A stretch of DNA of 35,339 nucleotides. Source: Myxococcota bacterium (GTDB lineage Bacteria; Myxococcota_A; UBA796; CAJQPC01). Made by a program: the position numbers and the translations under genes. Below are positions 8,061-14,799 of the stretch, piece by piece (position 1 is the stretch's first letter; each line of letters starts with the position of its first letter). The stretch is taken from positions 250-35,588 of the forward strand of contig JAKLKE010000021.1 of assembly GCA_023150775.1 (NCBI GenBank), given 5' to 3'. The notes under the pieces were generated by a model. The model was not told where the DNA came from. It did not search any database and saw only the letters and a list, made by a program, of their open reading frames with translations.

Positions 8061-8617
8061 CCCCGAATCCAGCGCGCCGCCCGCCACAGGCCGAGCAGCG
8101 CGAGGCCGAAGAGCGCGATGTCCGCCGTGATCCACTTCACGGCGTTCGCCGCGCAGGCGAGGCCGAGCACGGCGGGCGTCCTCGGCCAGACCTCGGCGGC
8201 GAGGCCCACAAAGAGCAGGTTCTCCGTGAGGTCTGCGGCGACGGTCACCGGCAAGAGCCACGGCAGCCAGCCCATCCGCGACGGCGCGAGCCGGGCCAAG
8301 GCGCCGGAGATCGCCACCCCATAGGCCAAGGGGTAGAGCACATCCAAGAAGGACGTCTTCACATAGGCCGCGCGGCCTTCAGGCCCCAAGGCCTCCAAGG
8401 TGGCCAGCAGCGTCTCGGGGGTGGCGGGGTGCAGGAGATCGGGCACCGGATCGACGCCGAACACCCCGACGACGACGACGTTGAGGGCGATCGACAGGCC
8501 CAGGGCGGCGGCGACGGCGGCGGGCAGCGCCCAGGCCGGGCGCCAGGTCCCCGAGAGCCAGCCGATAGCGCGGTCTCTCGGGGTCATCGGGTCAGAGCTC
8601 GGAGCGGACAGAGGCAC
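8057..8617 (-). CDS. Multi-pass membrane protein of unknown function
   Basis: The protein has up to 186 residues. Hydrophobic segments lie at about 28-53 (AWALPAAVAAALGLSIALNVVVVGVFGV), 92-108 (VLYPLAYGVAISGAL), 118-140 (WLPWLLPVTVAADLTENLLFVGL) and 150-180 (LGLACAANAVKWITADIALFGLALLGLW), giving a four-helix inner-membrane protein. Acidic residues inside predicted helices (ADLTEN, ITADIA) could be functional, but no family is recognised. The start is uncertain: GTG 8617 lies inside an AGGAGG motif, an in-frame CTG sits 6 nt further, and ATG 8587 has only weak signals. The stop codon overlaps that of the convergent MopE-like gene (TTAG read on both strands). Confidence 0.6.
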   Translation of the reverse strand: MPLSAPSSDPMTPRDRAIGWLSGTWRPAWALPAAVAAALGLSIALNVVVVGVFGVDPVPDLLHPATPETLLATLEALGPEGRAAYVKTSFLDVLYPLAYGVAISGALARLAPSRMGWLPWLLPVTVAADLTENLLFVGLAAEVWPRTPAVLGLACAANAVKWITADIALFGLALLGLWRAARWIRG

Positions 8618-8644
8618 CTCCTCGCCGCAGTGTAGCGCCTCCGC

Positions 8645-9442
8645 TCAGCGGTCCCCCTCAGCCATCTGGCGGAGCTGGGCGTCGCTCGCCTCATCCGCCG
8701 GGAAGAAGGTCTCGATGGTGAGCTCTTGGGCGGTCACGTCCAGCGGGGTGCCGAACGCCGTGAGCACGGTGAACAAGCGCAGATCGTAGGGTGGGCGGCG
8801 CAGGTGAACGGTCAGAAATGGCTGGGGCGCGAGGTCACGCAGGCTCCCCCGGCTGGGCACGTCGGGGTATCGGGAGAGCTCGGCGAGCAGGGCCGCGTGG
8901 CCCCGCCCTTCGGGGGCGAGCTCGGTCTCGCGGTGAAGCCGGGCGATGAAGCTCCAGCAGAGCTCCTCCCAGTTCACGATCACCGGTCGCAGGCCCTCGG
9001 GGTGGAACATCGCGTGAATGAGGTTCTGGGCGATGATCGGGTCGGGGAGGGGGTCGGGCATAAACGCCGCGAACAGTCGCGCCGCGCCTTGGTTGAGGCT
9101 GATCACCTCCCAGCGGCGGCTCAGGGCGATGGCGCCGTAGGGCTCTTGCTGCTGGAGCACGAGCGCCATCGCTCGGCGCACGGGGCTCATCGCCTCATCG
9201 TCCAGAGGCGTCTCGCCGTACATCGGCGCGAAGCCCGCGCTCAAGAGCATGGTGTTCCGATCCCGCAGCTCTAAATCCAAGGCGCTGGAGAGCAAGAGCA
9301 CCATCTGGCGGCTGGGCCGGGCCTTGCCCGACTCCAAGAAGCTCAGGTGGCGGGTGGAGATCTCGGCCTCGGCGGCGAGCTGGGCCTGGGTGGTGGCGCG
9401 GGCGGCGCGCCAGCGGCGAAGGACGGTGGGGAAGCTGGTCAT
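8645..9442 (-). CDS. XRE-family transcriptional regulator with MmyB-type ligand-binding domain
   Basis: The protein has 265 residues. Residues about 4-65 are a Cro/CI helix-turn-helix (LRRWRAARATTQAQLAAEAEISTRHLSFLESGKARPS). The remaining 190 residues match the MmyB-like ligand-binding domain (PAS-like fold) usual behind such helix-turn-helix domains, with MALVLQQQEPYGAIALSRRWEV, NLIHAMFHPEG and a C-terminal LFTVLTAFGTPLDVTAQEL segment. Relatives are single-component repressors or activators that sense small molecules. It diverges from the DUF2834 gene at 9544 with a 101-bp shared region that holds direct repeats, and the usual arrangement suggests it controls that promoter. Confidence 0.88.
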   Translation of the reverse strand: MTSFPTVLRRWRAARATTQAQLAAEAEISTRHLSFLESGKARPSRQMVLLLSSALDLELRDRNTMLLSAGFAPMYGETPLDDEAMSPVRRAMALVLQQQEPYGAIALSRRWEVISLNQGAARLFAAFMPDPLPDPIIAQNLIHAMFHPEGLRPVIVNWEELCWSFIARLHRETELAPEGRGHAALLAELSRYPDVPSRGSLRDLAPQPFLTVHLRRPPYDLRLFTVLTAFGTPLDVTAQELTIETFFPADEASDAQLRQMAEGDR

Positions 9443-9479
9443 GCCCCGATCTTACCCCGGGGCGTCGGCGGACAACATT

Positions 9480-9503
9480 ACCTCCGAGGTCATGGTGAGG
9501 TCA
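9480..9503. promoter_or_regulatory. Candidate operator: small palindrome plus GAGGTCA direct repeats
   Basis: ACCTC-C-GAGGT (9480-9490) is a perfect odd-centred palindrome. GAGGTCA occurs at 9486-9492 and again at 9497-9503, 11 bp apart (one helical turn), so two protein subunits could bind the same face. The site lies between the divergent XRE/MmyB gene and the DUF2834 gene. Binding by that regulator is inferred from position only. Confidence 0.35.
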
Positions 9504-9543
9504 GGTCGCCTAGGGCATAAACAGGGCAGGAGGTAAAACGAAC

Positions 9544-9843
9544 ATGCGCTTCATCATCCCCCTCGTGGTGTTTATCCCGTTCACGATCTTCTCGGTGTTT
9601 GTCGTCGCCGACCAGGGCCTCTGGGCGCTGGTCGAGGCGCACAAGGCGGGCTGGGGCCTGCAGGTCTTCTTGGACCTGGTGATCTCGGCGACGATCTGCC
9701 TCACCTACATCGTGCCCGAGGCGCGGCAGAAGGGCATCAACCCCTGGCCCTACGTCGTCGGCACGGTGCTCTTGGGCTCGATCTCGCTGCTCGCGTATCT
9801 GTTGCACCGCGCCGTCGTCGAGCGCCGGGCGGCGGCCGCTTGA
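9544..9843 (+). CDS. DUF2834-family small membrane protein
   Basis: The protein has 99 residues. There are three hydrophobic segments (about 3-22 FIIPLVVFIPFTIFSVFVVA, 38-58 LQVFLDLVISATICLTYIV, 67-90 PWPYVVGTVLLGSISLLAYLL) with the family-type GINPWPYVVGTVLLGSISLL motif near the C-terminus. A strong AGGAGGT lies 9 nt before the ATG. The biochemical role of DUF2834 is unknown. It diverges from an MmyB-type regulator and is followed by a hairpin terminator shared with the convergent graspetide precursor gene. Relation to graspetide synthesis is not evident. Confidence 0.75.
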   Translation: MRFIIPLVVFIPFTIFSVFVVADQGLWALVEAHKAGWGLQVFLDLVISATICLTYIVPEARQKGINPWPYVVGTVLLGSISLLAYLLHRAVVERRAAAA

Positions 9844-9856
9844 GCCAAAATAACAG

Positions 9857-9883
9857 CGCCCCCGGTGGGTCTCACCGGGGGCG
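9857..9883 (-). terminator. Hairpin terminator after graspetide precursor 1
   Basis: CGCCCCCGGTG (9857-9867) and CACCGGGGGCG (9873-9883) form a perfect 11-bp stem with a 5-nt loop. On the minus strand it is followed by a T-rich CTGTTATTTTGG, as expected of an intrinsic terminator for the precursor gene ending at 9921. It may also stop the convergent DUF2834 transcript. A near copy follows precursor 2. Confidence 0.75.
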
Positions 9884-9920
9884 TCTGTGTCACCTCACCG
9901 CCTCAAGAGGCGGCTGGGGC

Positions 9921-10115
9921 TTACCACTTCTCGTCGTACTCGGTGCCGCCCTTGTAGGTGCCCATGGTGTCATCCCCATCCGAGGGGTACTTCAGGGTCT
10001 GGGGGGGCCAGGTGGTGCCGCCGCCGTCGGCGCCAGCGCGGACGTTGGTGTCGACCTGGGGGGCCTCGGTCTCGATGAAGCGGGCGAAGAACGGGACGCG
10101 GGTGGGCTTGCTCAT
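9921..10115 (-). CDS. Graspetide (microviridin-type) precursor peptide 1
   Basis: The peptide has 64 residues. The leader holds PFFARFIE at residues 8-15, the helix that microviridin ATP-grasp ligases recognise (PFFARFL in cyanobacteria). Residues 40-49 (TLKYPSDGDD) are the microviridin-type core, with Thr, Lys and Ser donors followed by Asp acceptors for omega-ester and omega-amide rings. A second ten-residue unit (TYKGGTEYDE, 53-62) has the same donor/acceptor spacing, and the peptide ends KW. TNVRAG (23-28) is shared with the other precursors. AAAGGAG lies 6 nt before the ATG. The product would be a cyclised peptide, in known relatives often a serine protease inhibitor. It differs from precursor 2 at nine positions. 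Confidence 0.92.
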   Translation of the reverse strand: MSKPTRVPFFARFIETEAPQVDTNVRAGADGGGTTWPPQTLKYPSDGDDTMGTYKGGTEYDEKW

Positions 10116-10159
10116 GGTGGGCTCCTTTGGCGAGTCACACTGAGCCGCGGGCGTGCGCT

Positions 10160-10180
10160 CAGCTTGAACATCACCTTATC
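10160..10180 (-). promoter_or_regulatory. Conserved upstream element of precursor 1
   Basis: On the minus strand GATAA-N9-CAAGCTG occurs here, 45 nt before the precursor 1 start. The identical spaced motif lies at 10550-10570, 40 nt before precursor 2. It may be a -10 box and initial transcribed region or an operator, or simply residue of the duplication. The sequence between the two parts differs, which favours function. Confidence 0.4.
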
Positions 10181-10254
10181 GGGCCTCAACACGTTTGTGA
10201 CCCTACGCCGACCCTTCACAGGCGCTCGATGTGGCGTGGTGATCCAAAATCAAA

Positions 10255-10281
10255 CGCCCCCGGTGGGGCTCACCAGGGGCG
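10255..10281 (-). terminator. Hairpin terminator after graspetide precursor 2
   Basis: The stem CGCCCCCGGTG (10255-10265) pairs with CACCAGGGGCG (10271-10281), with one mismatch and a 5-nt loop. On the minus strand it runs into TTTGATTTTGG. It is a diverged copy of the terminator at 9857-9883, showing that gene and terminator were duplicated together. Confidence 0.7.
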
Positions 10282-10315
10282 TCTGTTTGTCCTCACCGCC
10301 GGGGCGGTCGGGGGC

Positions 10316-10510
10316 TTACCACTTCTCGTCGTACTCGGTGCCGCCCTTGAAGGTGCTGGCGGTGTCTTCGCCGTCGGAGGGGTACTTCATGGTGTAGGGG
10401 GGCCAGGTGGTGCCGCCGCCGTCAGCGCCAGCGCGGACGTTGGTGTCGATCGCGGGGGCCTCGGTCTCGATGAAGCGGGCGAAGAACGGGACGCGGGTGG
10501 ACTTGCTCAT
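10316..10510 (-). CDS. Graspetide (microviridin-type) precursor peptide 2
   Basis: The peptide has 64 residues and is a close duplicate of precursor 1. The leader motif PFFARFIE is at 8-15, TNVRAG at 23-28, and the first core TMKYPSDGED at 40-49. A second core-like unit TFKGGTEYDE lies at 53-62, followed by KW. The changes within the cores are conservative with respect to ring chemistry (Asp48 to Glu, Leu41 to Met, Tyr54 to Phe), so donors and acceptors are retained, which suggests selection. AAGGAG lies 5 nt before the ATG. It has its own upstream element and its own terminator and so is probably an independent transcript. Confidence 0.92.
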   Translation of the reverse strand: MSKSTRVPFFARFIETEAPAIDTNVRAGADGGGTTWPPYTMKYPSDGEDTASTFKGGTEYDEKW

Positions 10511-10549
10511 GGTGGCTCCTTGCGGGGTTCGCTGAGCACTTCGTGTGTC

Positions 10550-10570
10550 CAGCTTGTTCGAGAGGTTATC
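10550..10570 (-). promoter_or_regulatory. Conserved upstream element of precursor 2
   Basis: This is GATAA-N9-CAAGCTG on the minus strand, matching the element at 10160-10180 upstream of precursor 1. It lies 40 nt before the start codon. Its role as promoter or operator is inferred. Confidence 0.4.
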
Positions 10571-10639
10571 CGCGCCTCGCGCCCCTGTGTCCCTCCCTCA
10601 ACCCTACATGAGCCTGCGCCTGGGCGCCCCCGGCCTCGC

Positions 10640-10840
10640 TCAGTCGTCGTGGTCGCCGCGGGGCTTGATCGTGACGCCCCGGCGCTCGATGAAGCCGCCC
10701 TCGTCGCTGTCCGACGGGTACTTCATCGTCTCGACCTTGACCTCGGGAAAGTTGATCCCCGCCCGCAGGTTCGTCGAGATCGGGGTCGGGTCCAGCTCGA
10801 CGAAGCGGGCGAAGAAGGGGACACGATCGTGGTGTTTCAT
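10640..10840 (-). CDS. Graspetide (microviridin-type) precursor peptide 3, divergent
   Basis: The peptide has 66 residues. It shares RVPFFARFVE (6-15) and TNLRAG (23-28) with precursors 1 and 2 but has a different linker. The first core is TMKYPSDSDE (38-47). The C-terminus is exactly a second unit, TIKPRGDHDD (57-66), with Gly where Ser or Thr would be, so at most one ester and one amide could form there. The inter-core spacer is 9 residues rather than 3. AGGA lies about 7 nt before the ATG. No clear terminator was found in 10560-10639. The deep divergence outside the motifs suggests an older paralogue with a distinct product, probably made by the same ligase set. Confidence 0.9.
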   Translation of the reverse strand: MKHHDRVPFFARFVELDPTPISTNLRAGINFPEVKVETMKYPSDSDEGGFIERRGVTIKPRGDHDD

Positions 10841-11006
10841 GGTTTGTTCCTGGGCTCTGCGGAGGTTCTTGAGGCGAGGTGCCCCGGGCGCGGGGATCGT
10901 TAAGGGCCGTCCTGCCTCAACCCTTCACCCGCGCCTTCGCCTGCCCGACGCGCCCACCAGACCCCAACGAAGGGGATAATGGGGCGGACCACCCGTGGAG
11001 CCGCCG
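10841..11006. promoter_or_regulatory. Divergent control region between precursor 3 and the ATP-grasp ligase
   Basis: This 166-bp gap contains CCTCAACCCTTC (10915-10926), CCAGACCCCAACG (10957-10969) and GATAAT (10975-10980), a -10-like hexamer 26 nt before the ligase ATG. CTCAACCCTTC and CCAGACCCAACG also occur upstream of the distant second ligase (30232-30242 and 30284-30295). No matching -35 box is obvious. Confidence 0.35.
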
Positions 11007-11981
11007 ATGCCTGCAGCCCTCCTCATCAGCAACACGACGGACCCCTGGACCGCCTGGGTCGCCCGGGCGATCACGGCCCGAGGCGGCACGCCGCTCACGC
11101 TGAACCTCGACCGTTACCCCGAGGCCTTCCAGCTCGGCCTCGGCGCGGACGGCGCCACGATCCGCATCGACGGGCGCCTCTGGCGTGAGCACGAGCTGAG
11201 CGCGGTCTGGGGTCGTCGCCCTGACCTGCCCCGGGCGGTCTCGATGGACCTCCCCGAGCTCACCCGCCGCTTTATGCTCGCCGAGTGTGAGCGCGCCGTG
11301 ATGGACTGGCTCGCCGCCCTGCATGTGCCCCACGTCGATGACAACTTCGTGGCCCGCGTCGCCGCGAACAAGCCCCGGCAGCTCCGCGACGCCCCCGGCT
11401 TCGGCTTCACCCTGCGCCCGACCTGGCTGGGCAACGACCCTGAGGAGGCCCGGGCCTTCATCCAGCGCCAGCCGGGCTCGGTCATCGCCAAGCCCTTCAC
11501 CCCGGCCTCCGCCCCCGATGGCGCGGTGTTCGCCAACCGGCTCTCCGCGGACGACATCGAGGCCATCGACACCCTCGACACCTGCCCGATGATCTTCCAG
11601 GGCGAGGTGGTCGGTCGGCGCTGGGAGGCCCGGGTCACCCTCATCGGCGACCGGGTGATCCCCGTGGCCCTGGACGCGGTGATCACCAAAGACAAGCCCG
11701 ACTTCCGCCGCACCTTCGACCAAGACTGGAAGCCGATCGAGCCCCCCCAGGCCATCGTGCGGAGCTGCATCAAGATGGCGGACGCCTACGGCCTGCAGTA
11801 CGCCGCGTATGACTTCATCGTCACCGAAGACGGCGAGTGGGTGTTCTTGGAGCTGAACCCCGTCGGCGAGTGCTTCTGGCTCGACGAGATCGGCCTCGAC
11901 GCCTCAGGCGCCATCGCCGAGCTGCTGTTGAACCCGGCGGAGCGGTGCCGGCCTGGGGCGAAGTGGGCGGGGATGCGGTGA
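11007..11981 (+). CDS. Graspetide ATP-grasp macrocyclase (microviridin ligase family), ligase 1
   Basis: The protein has 324 residues. ATP-grasp enzymes of this family activate Asp/Glu side chains of the precursor as acyl-phosphates and join them to Thr/Ser (esters) or Lys (amide). Visible marks are an N-terminal Rossmann-like strand (ALLISNTTDPWTAWVARAI), SAVWGRRPDLP, the ATP-binding VIAKPF loop (about residue 160), CPMIFQGEV, an EARVTLIG strand, and the metal-binding LELNPVGECFW near residue 290. The LELNPVGE.FW form resembles the ester-forming MvdD/MdnC type, as I recall that family. ATG 11007 was chosen because GGAG lies 6 nt upstream; the in-frame GTG at 10995 abuts that GGAG. The gene diverges from the three precursors, which supports its substrate assignment. 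Confidence 0.9.
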   Translation: MPAALLISNTTDPWTAWVARAITARGGTPLTLNLDRYPEAFQLGLGADGATIRIDGRLWREHELSAVWGRRPDLPRAVSMDLPELTRRFMLAECERAVMDWLAALHVPHVDDNFVARVAANKPRQLRDAPGFGFTLRPTWLGNDPEEARAFIQRQPGSVIAKPFTPASAPDGAVFANRLSADDIEAIDTLDTCPMIFQGEVVGRRWEARVTLIGDRVIPVALDAVITKDKPDFRRTFDQDWKPIEPPQAIVRSCIKMADAYGLQYAAYDFIVTEDGEWVFLELNPVGECFWLDEIGLDASGAIAELLLNPAERCRPGAKWAGMR

Positions 11982-11982
11982 G

Positions 11983-13029
11983 CTAAAGGCGCAGCGCCAC
12001 CGCCCCCCAGGTGTTCGCCGCGCCGCCCGCGGTCAAGAGCGCCTGGGCGCCGTCCTTGGCCTGCCCCGAGCGCCGCGCGAGCGCCAAGGCCAGGGGCAGG
12101 TTGCAGGCGCCGAGGCTGCCGTGGTCGCTGAAGGTGTCGATGGTCACCGCGGCGTCGAGGCCTAAGCCCTCTCGCACCACCTCCTGCATCCACCCGGTCG
12201 GCTGGTGGCTCACGAAGAGCTCAACGTCGCCAGGTGACCAGACCGCTCGGTCTAGTGTCTCCGCGCAGGCCTGGATGAGCAGGTCGGCGTTCTGTAAGAG
12301 GTGCCGCGCCATGCCCGCCGGGTTCAGCACCCGCAGGCCGATAGGCCCCGAGCGCCACCACGGCGCCTCCTCGGCGGACACCACATAGTCGAGGTGCGCC
12401 GCGCCTTCGGTGCGGGTGACGCTGGCCACGACCCCCGCGCATGGGTCCGCCCGCACGACGACGGCCACGGCGCCGTCGCCGACCAAGGCCGAGAACGGCG
12501 AGGCTTTGGGCAACATCGCCGCGCGCTGGCTTGAGACGATGAGCAGGCCCGCCGGGCCCAGGCCGGTCATGAGCAGGCCCGCGGCGAGCTGGAGCTGGGT
12601 CAAGAAGCTCGCGTTCTCGGTGTCGATGTTGCTCACCAGGCACTCTCGGCGAAGGCCCAGCGCGCGGTGCGCGGCGAAGACGTTCTTGGGCACCAGGTGC
12701 CGATCGCCGCTGGAGTGCTGGAGCACAAAGCCGATCTCGTCAGCAGACACCCCGGCGTCTTCGATCGCGGCGGCGGCGGCGGCGATCTCTAACGTGTCGG
12801 TGCCCTGATCTGGCGGCATCACCGGCCTAGAGCGGCAGCCCTGAAACGGATCCTCCAGAGCGCGGAGCATCGCCACGTAGGCACGTCGCCCCGCGGGGGT
12901 GTCCGGCGCGAAGGACGGCGGCGGCGGTGGTCGCACCCAGCCCGCGAGGTCCTCTGCGGTCCAGGTCTCGGGGCCGTGGCGCGGCGGCAATGACAAGCCA
13001 AAGCCTAGGAGCTTCATCGGGAGCAGCAT
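11983..13029 (-). CDS. KAS III-like (FabH/thiolase-fold) acyltransferase with Ser in place of active-site Cys
   Basis: The protein has 348 residues. The thiolase-fold pattern is clear: DTLEIAAAAAAIEDAGVSADEIG, the nucleophile region NIDTENASFLTQLQLAAGLL, GDGAVAVVV, LFVSHQPTGWMQEVV with the catalytic His (about 275), and DHGSLGACNLPLAL. In FabH the nucleophile sits in A-C-S-G; here the aligned residue is Ser141, and the Asn of GN(T/A) is Ser. Decarboxylative condensation is therefore doubtful. Ser-for-Cys KAS III homologues known from polyketide pathways act as starter-unit or acyl-transfer enzymes. It follows the ThDP enzyme by 3 nt (same operon) and ends 1 bp from the convergent ligase gene. 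An alternative start is the ATG at 13017. Confidence 0.82.
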   Translation of the reverse strand: MLLPMKLLGFGLSLPPRHGPETWTAEDLAGWVRPPPPPSFAPDTPAGRRAYVAMLRALEDPFQGCRSRPVMPPDQGTDTLEIAAAAAAIEDAGVSADEIGFVLQHSSGDRHLVPKNVFAAHRALGLRRECLVSNIDTENASFLTQLQLAAGLLMTGLGPAGLLIVSSQRAAMLPKASPFSALVGDGAVAVVVRADPCAGVVASVTRTEGAAHLDYVVSAEEAPWWRSGPIGLRVLNPAGMARHLLQNADLLIQACAETLDRAVWSPGDVELFVSHQPTGWMQEVVREGLGLDAAVTIDTFSDHGSLGACNLPLALALARRSGQAKDGAQALLTAGGAANTWGAVALRL

Positions 13030-13032
13030 GGC

Positions 13033-14715
13033 TCAACCTCTTCCAGTGAAGGTGCCGAGGGTCTGATCACGCCCGGACTGGGCGAAGGCGGCGGACGGGT
13101 CGACGCGCAGATCGACGACGACCGGGCGGTCACCCCCGATCAGCGCAGGGCTGAGGGCCTCAAGGTCGGCCACGGTGTTCACCCGCAGCCCCACCGCGCC
13201 GCAGGACTCGGCCACACGCACGAAGTCTACGGCGGGGCCTGGCGCGCCGAGGGGCCGTTTGTACACCCGGCGAAACCCGGCCTCGACCATGTTCATCACG
13301 CCGTCGTTGAGCACGACAAACACGACGCCGAGGCGCTCCTGAACGCAGGTCGTGAGGTCCATGCCCGACATCCGAAAGCCCCAGTCGCCGCAGATGACGA
13401 CCACCGGGCGCCCTGGCGTGGCGAGCTTGAGGCCGAGCCCCGCGCCGACGCCCGAGCCCATCGAGCCGAGGCCCAGCGCGGCGTAGAAGCCGTCCGACGC
13501 GTCGATGTGCAGGTGGTGCAGGGTGAACAGCAGGTGCTCGCCGATGTCGCAGGCGTAGCGGGTGTCTTTGGGGAGCGCCGCCTGGAGCGCCGCGAGGGCC
13601 GTGGCGGGGTGCAGCAGGCCACGCGGCTCCTCCGTCGGCGTCTCGCGGCGCTCGACCCCAAAGACCTGGGGCGGGGCCTGGGGCAGCCCTTCGGTGAGCA
13701 ACGGCGCGAGCTCCTCCAGCGCGCCGACGAGGCCCAGCTCGACGGCGCGGTTACGGCCCAGGCGCCCGAGGTCCACGTCGAGCTGCACGAGGCTGGCGTT
13801 GGGGGCGAGGCTCGGGGCCCAGCCGTTCGTGCCGGTCTCGGAGAAGCCGCAGCCCAAGGCGAGGAGCAGGTCTACGTCTTCGCCGAGGGCCCGGGCCGCG
13901 CTCGTGTGACCGCCGTAGCCGCAGATGCCGACGGCGAGGGGGTGTGACTCGGGGAAGAGGCCTTTGCCTTTCGCGGTGGTGGCGACAGGCCACTGCAGCC
14001 GCTCGGCCAGGGCGAGGGCGGCCGCGGCGCCTGCCCCAGCGCGGGCCCCAGCGCCGATGACGATCGCCCCTCGGCGCGCGGCGACGAGGCTGGCCCGGGC
14101 CTCCGCCACGAGCGCGTCGTTCTCGCGCCAAACGCTCCGAAGCGGCCGACCGAGCCGGGGAAGGCGCACAGGCTGGTTCACCACGTCCAGGGGCAGGGTG
14201 AGCACGACCGGCCCGGCGACGGGGCCGCGGGCGGCGTCGAGCGCCTCGCTCAACAGGGCGCAGGCGTTGTCGGGCCGGGTGATCATCGCCGCGTAGCGGG
14301 TGACGCTGCGGCACATGCTGAGCAGGTCGAGGCCGAAGGCGCTGCCCTCTTGCAGCGCCCCCCGTCCATGCTGGCTGCGGGCGACCTCCCCCACGAGCAC
14401 GACGATCGGCAGGCCCTCGGCGTAGGCCGACGCGATCCCCGTCAGCGCGTTCGTGAGGCCAGGGCCCGAGGTCACGAGCACGCAGGCGAGCTCCCCGCTC
14501 AGGCCAAACGCCGCCGCCGCGAAGGCCGCGTTGCTCTCCTGGGCGCTGTAGACGATCCGCGCCTCGGGCCGCTCCAGGAGCGCGTCGTAGATCGGCGAGA
14601 TCGCCCCGCCGGGCATCCCGATGAAGGTGCGCACCCCTTGAGTGATGAGCACATCGACGAGCTGATCCGCGACACGCCGGGCGGGCGCCGCGACGACCTC
14701 TGCTGGCTGAATCAT
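13033..14715 (-). CDS. ThDP-dependent carboligase, acetolactate synthase-like
   Basis: The protein has 560 residues from ATG 14715, with AAGGAG 5 nt upstream. The three-domain acetohydroxyacid synthase/pyruvate oxidase plan is visible: an N-terminal PYR domain with VRTFIGMPGGAISPIYDAL and the ThDP-activating Glu in AQESNAAFAAAAFG (about residue 60), a middle domain with IVIGAGARAGAGAAAALALAE, and a C-terminal PP domain with GDWGFRMSGMDLTTC...VVLND. GDW replaces the usual GDG. No regulatory small subunit is adjacent and the partner is a KAS III-like acyltransferase, so a role in making an acyloin-type metabolite is more likely than branched-chain amino acid synthesis. The substrate is unknown. 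Confidence 0.82.
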   Translation of the reverse strand: MIQPAEVVAAPARRVADQLVDVLITQGVRTFIGMPGGAISPIYDALLERPEARIVYSAQESNAAFAAAAFGLSGELACVLVTSGPGLTNALTGIASAYAEGLPIVVLVGEVARSQHGRGALQEGSAFGLDLLSMCRSVTRYAAMITRPDNACALLSEALDAARGPVAGPVVLTLPLDVVNQPVRLPRLGRPLRSVWRENDALVAEARASLVAARRGAIVIGAGARAGAGAAAALALAERLQWPVATTAKGKGLFPESHPLAVGICGYGGHTSAARALGEDVDLLLALGCGFSETGTNGWAPSLAPNASLVQLDVDLGRLGRNRAVELGLVGALEELAPLLTEGLPQAPPQVFGVERRETPTEEPRGLLHPATALAALQAALPKDTRYACDIGEHLLFTLHHLHIDASDGFYAALGLGSMGSGVGAGLGLKLATPGRPVVVICGDWGFRMSGMDLTTCVQERLGVVFVVLNDGVMNMVEAGFRRVYKRPLGAPGPAVDFVRVAESCGAVGLRVNTVADLEALSPALIGGDRPVVVDLRVDPSAAFAQSGRDQTLGTFTGRG

Positions 14716-14784
14716 CTTGACTCCTTGGGACCACGCCGCATCGATCCGGGAGCGCCGAGCCAAACGCTCGACGTCCCCGCCCCC

Positions 14785-14797
14785 GTCACGGCGTGAC
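14785..14797. promoter_or_regulatory. Palindrome upstream of the ThDP/KAS operon
   Basis: GTCACG-G-CGTGAC is a perfect odd-centred palindrome with 6-bp arms, 70 bp upstream of the carboligase start in a locally AT-richer patch. It is a plausible dimer-binding operator. No cognate regulator is adjacent. Confidence 0.35.
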
Positions 14798-14799
14798 AA

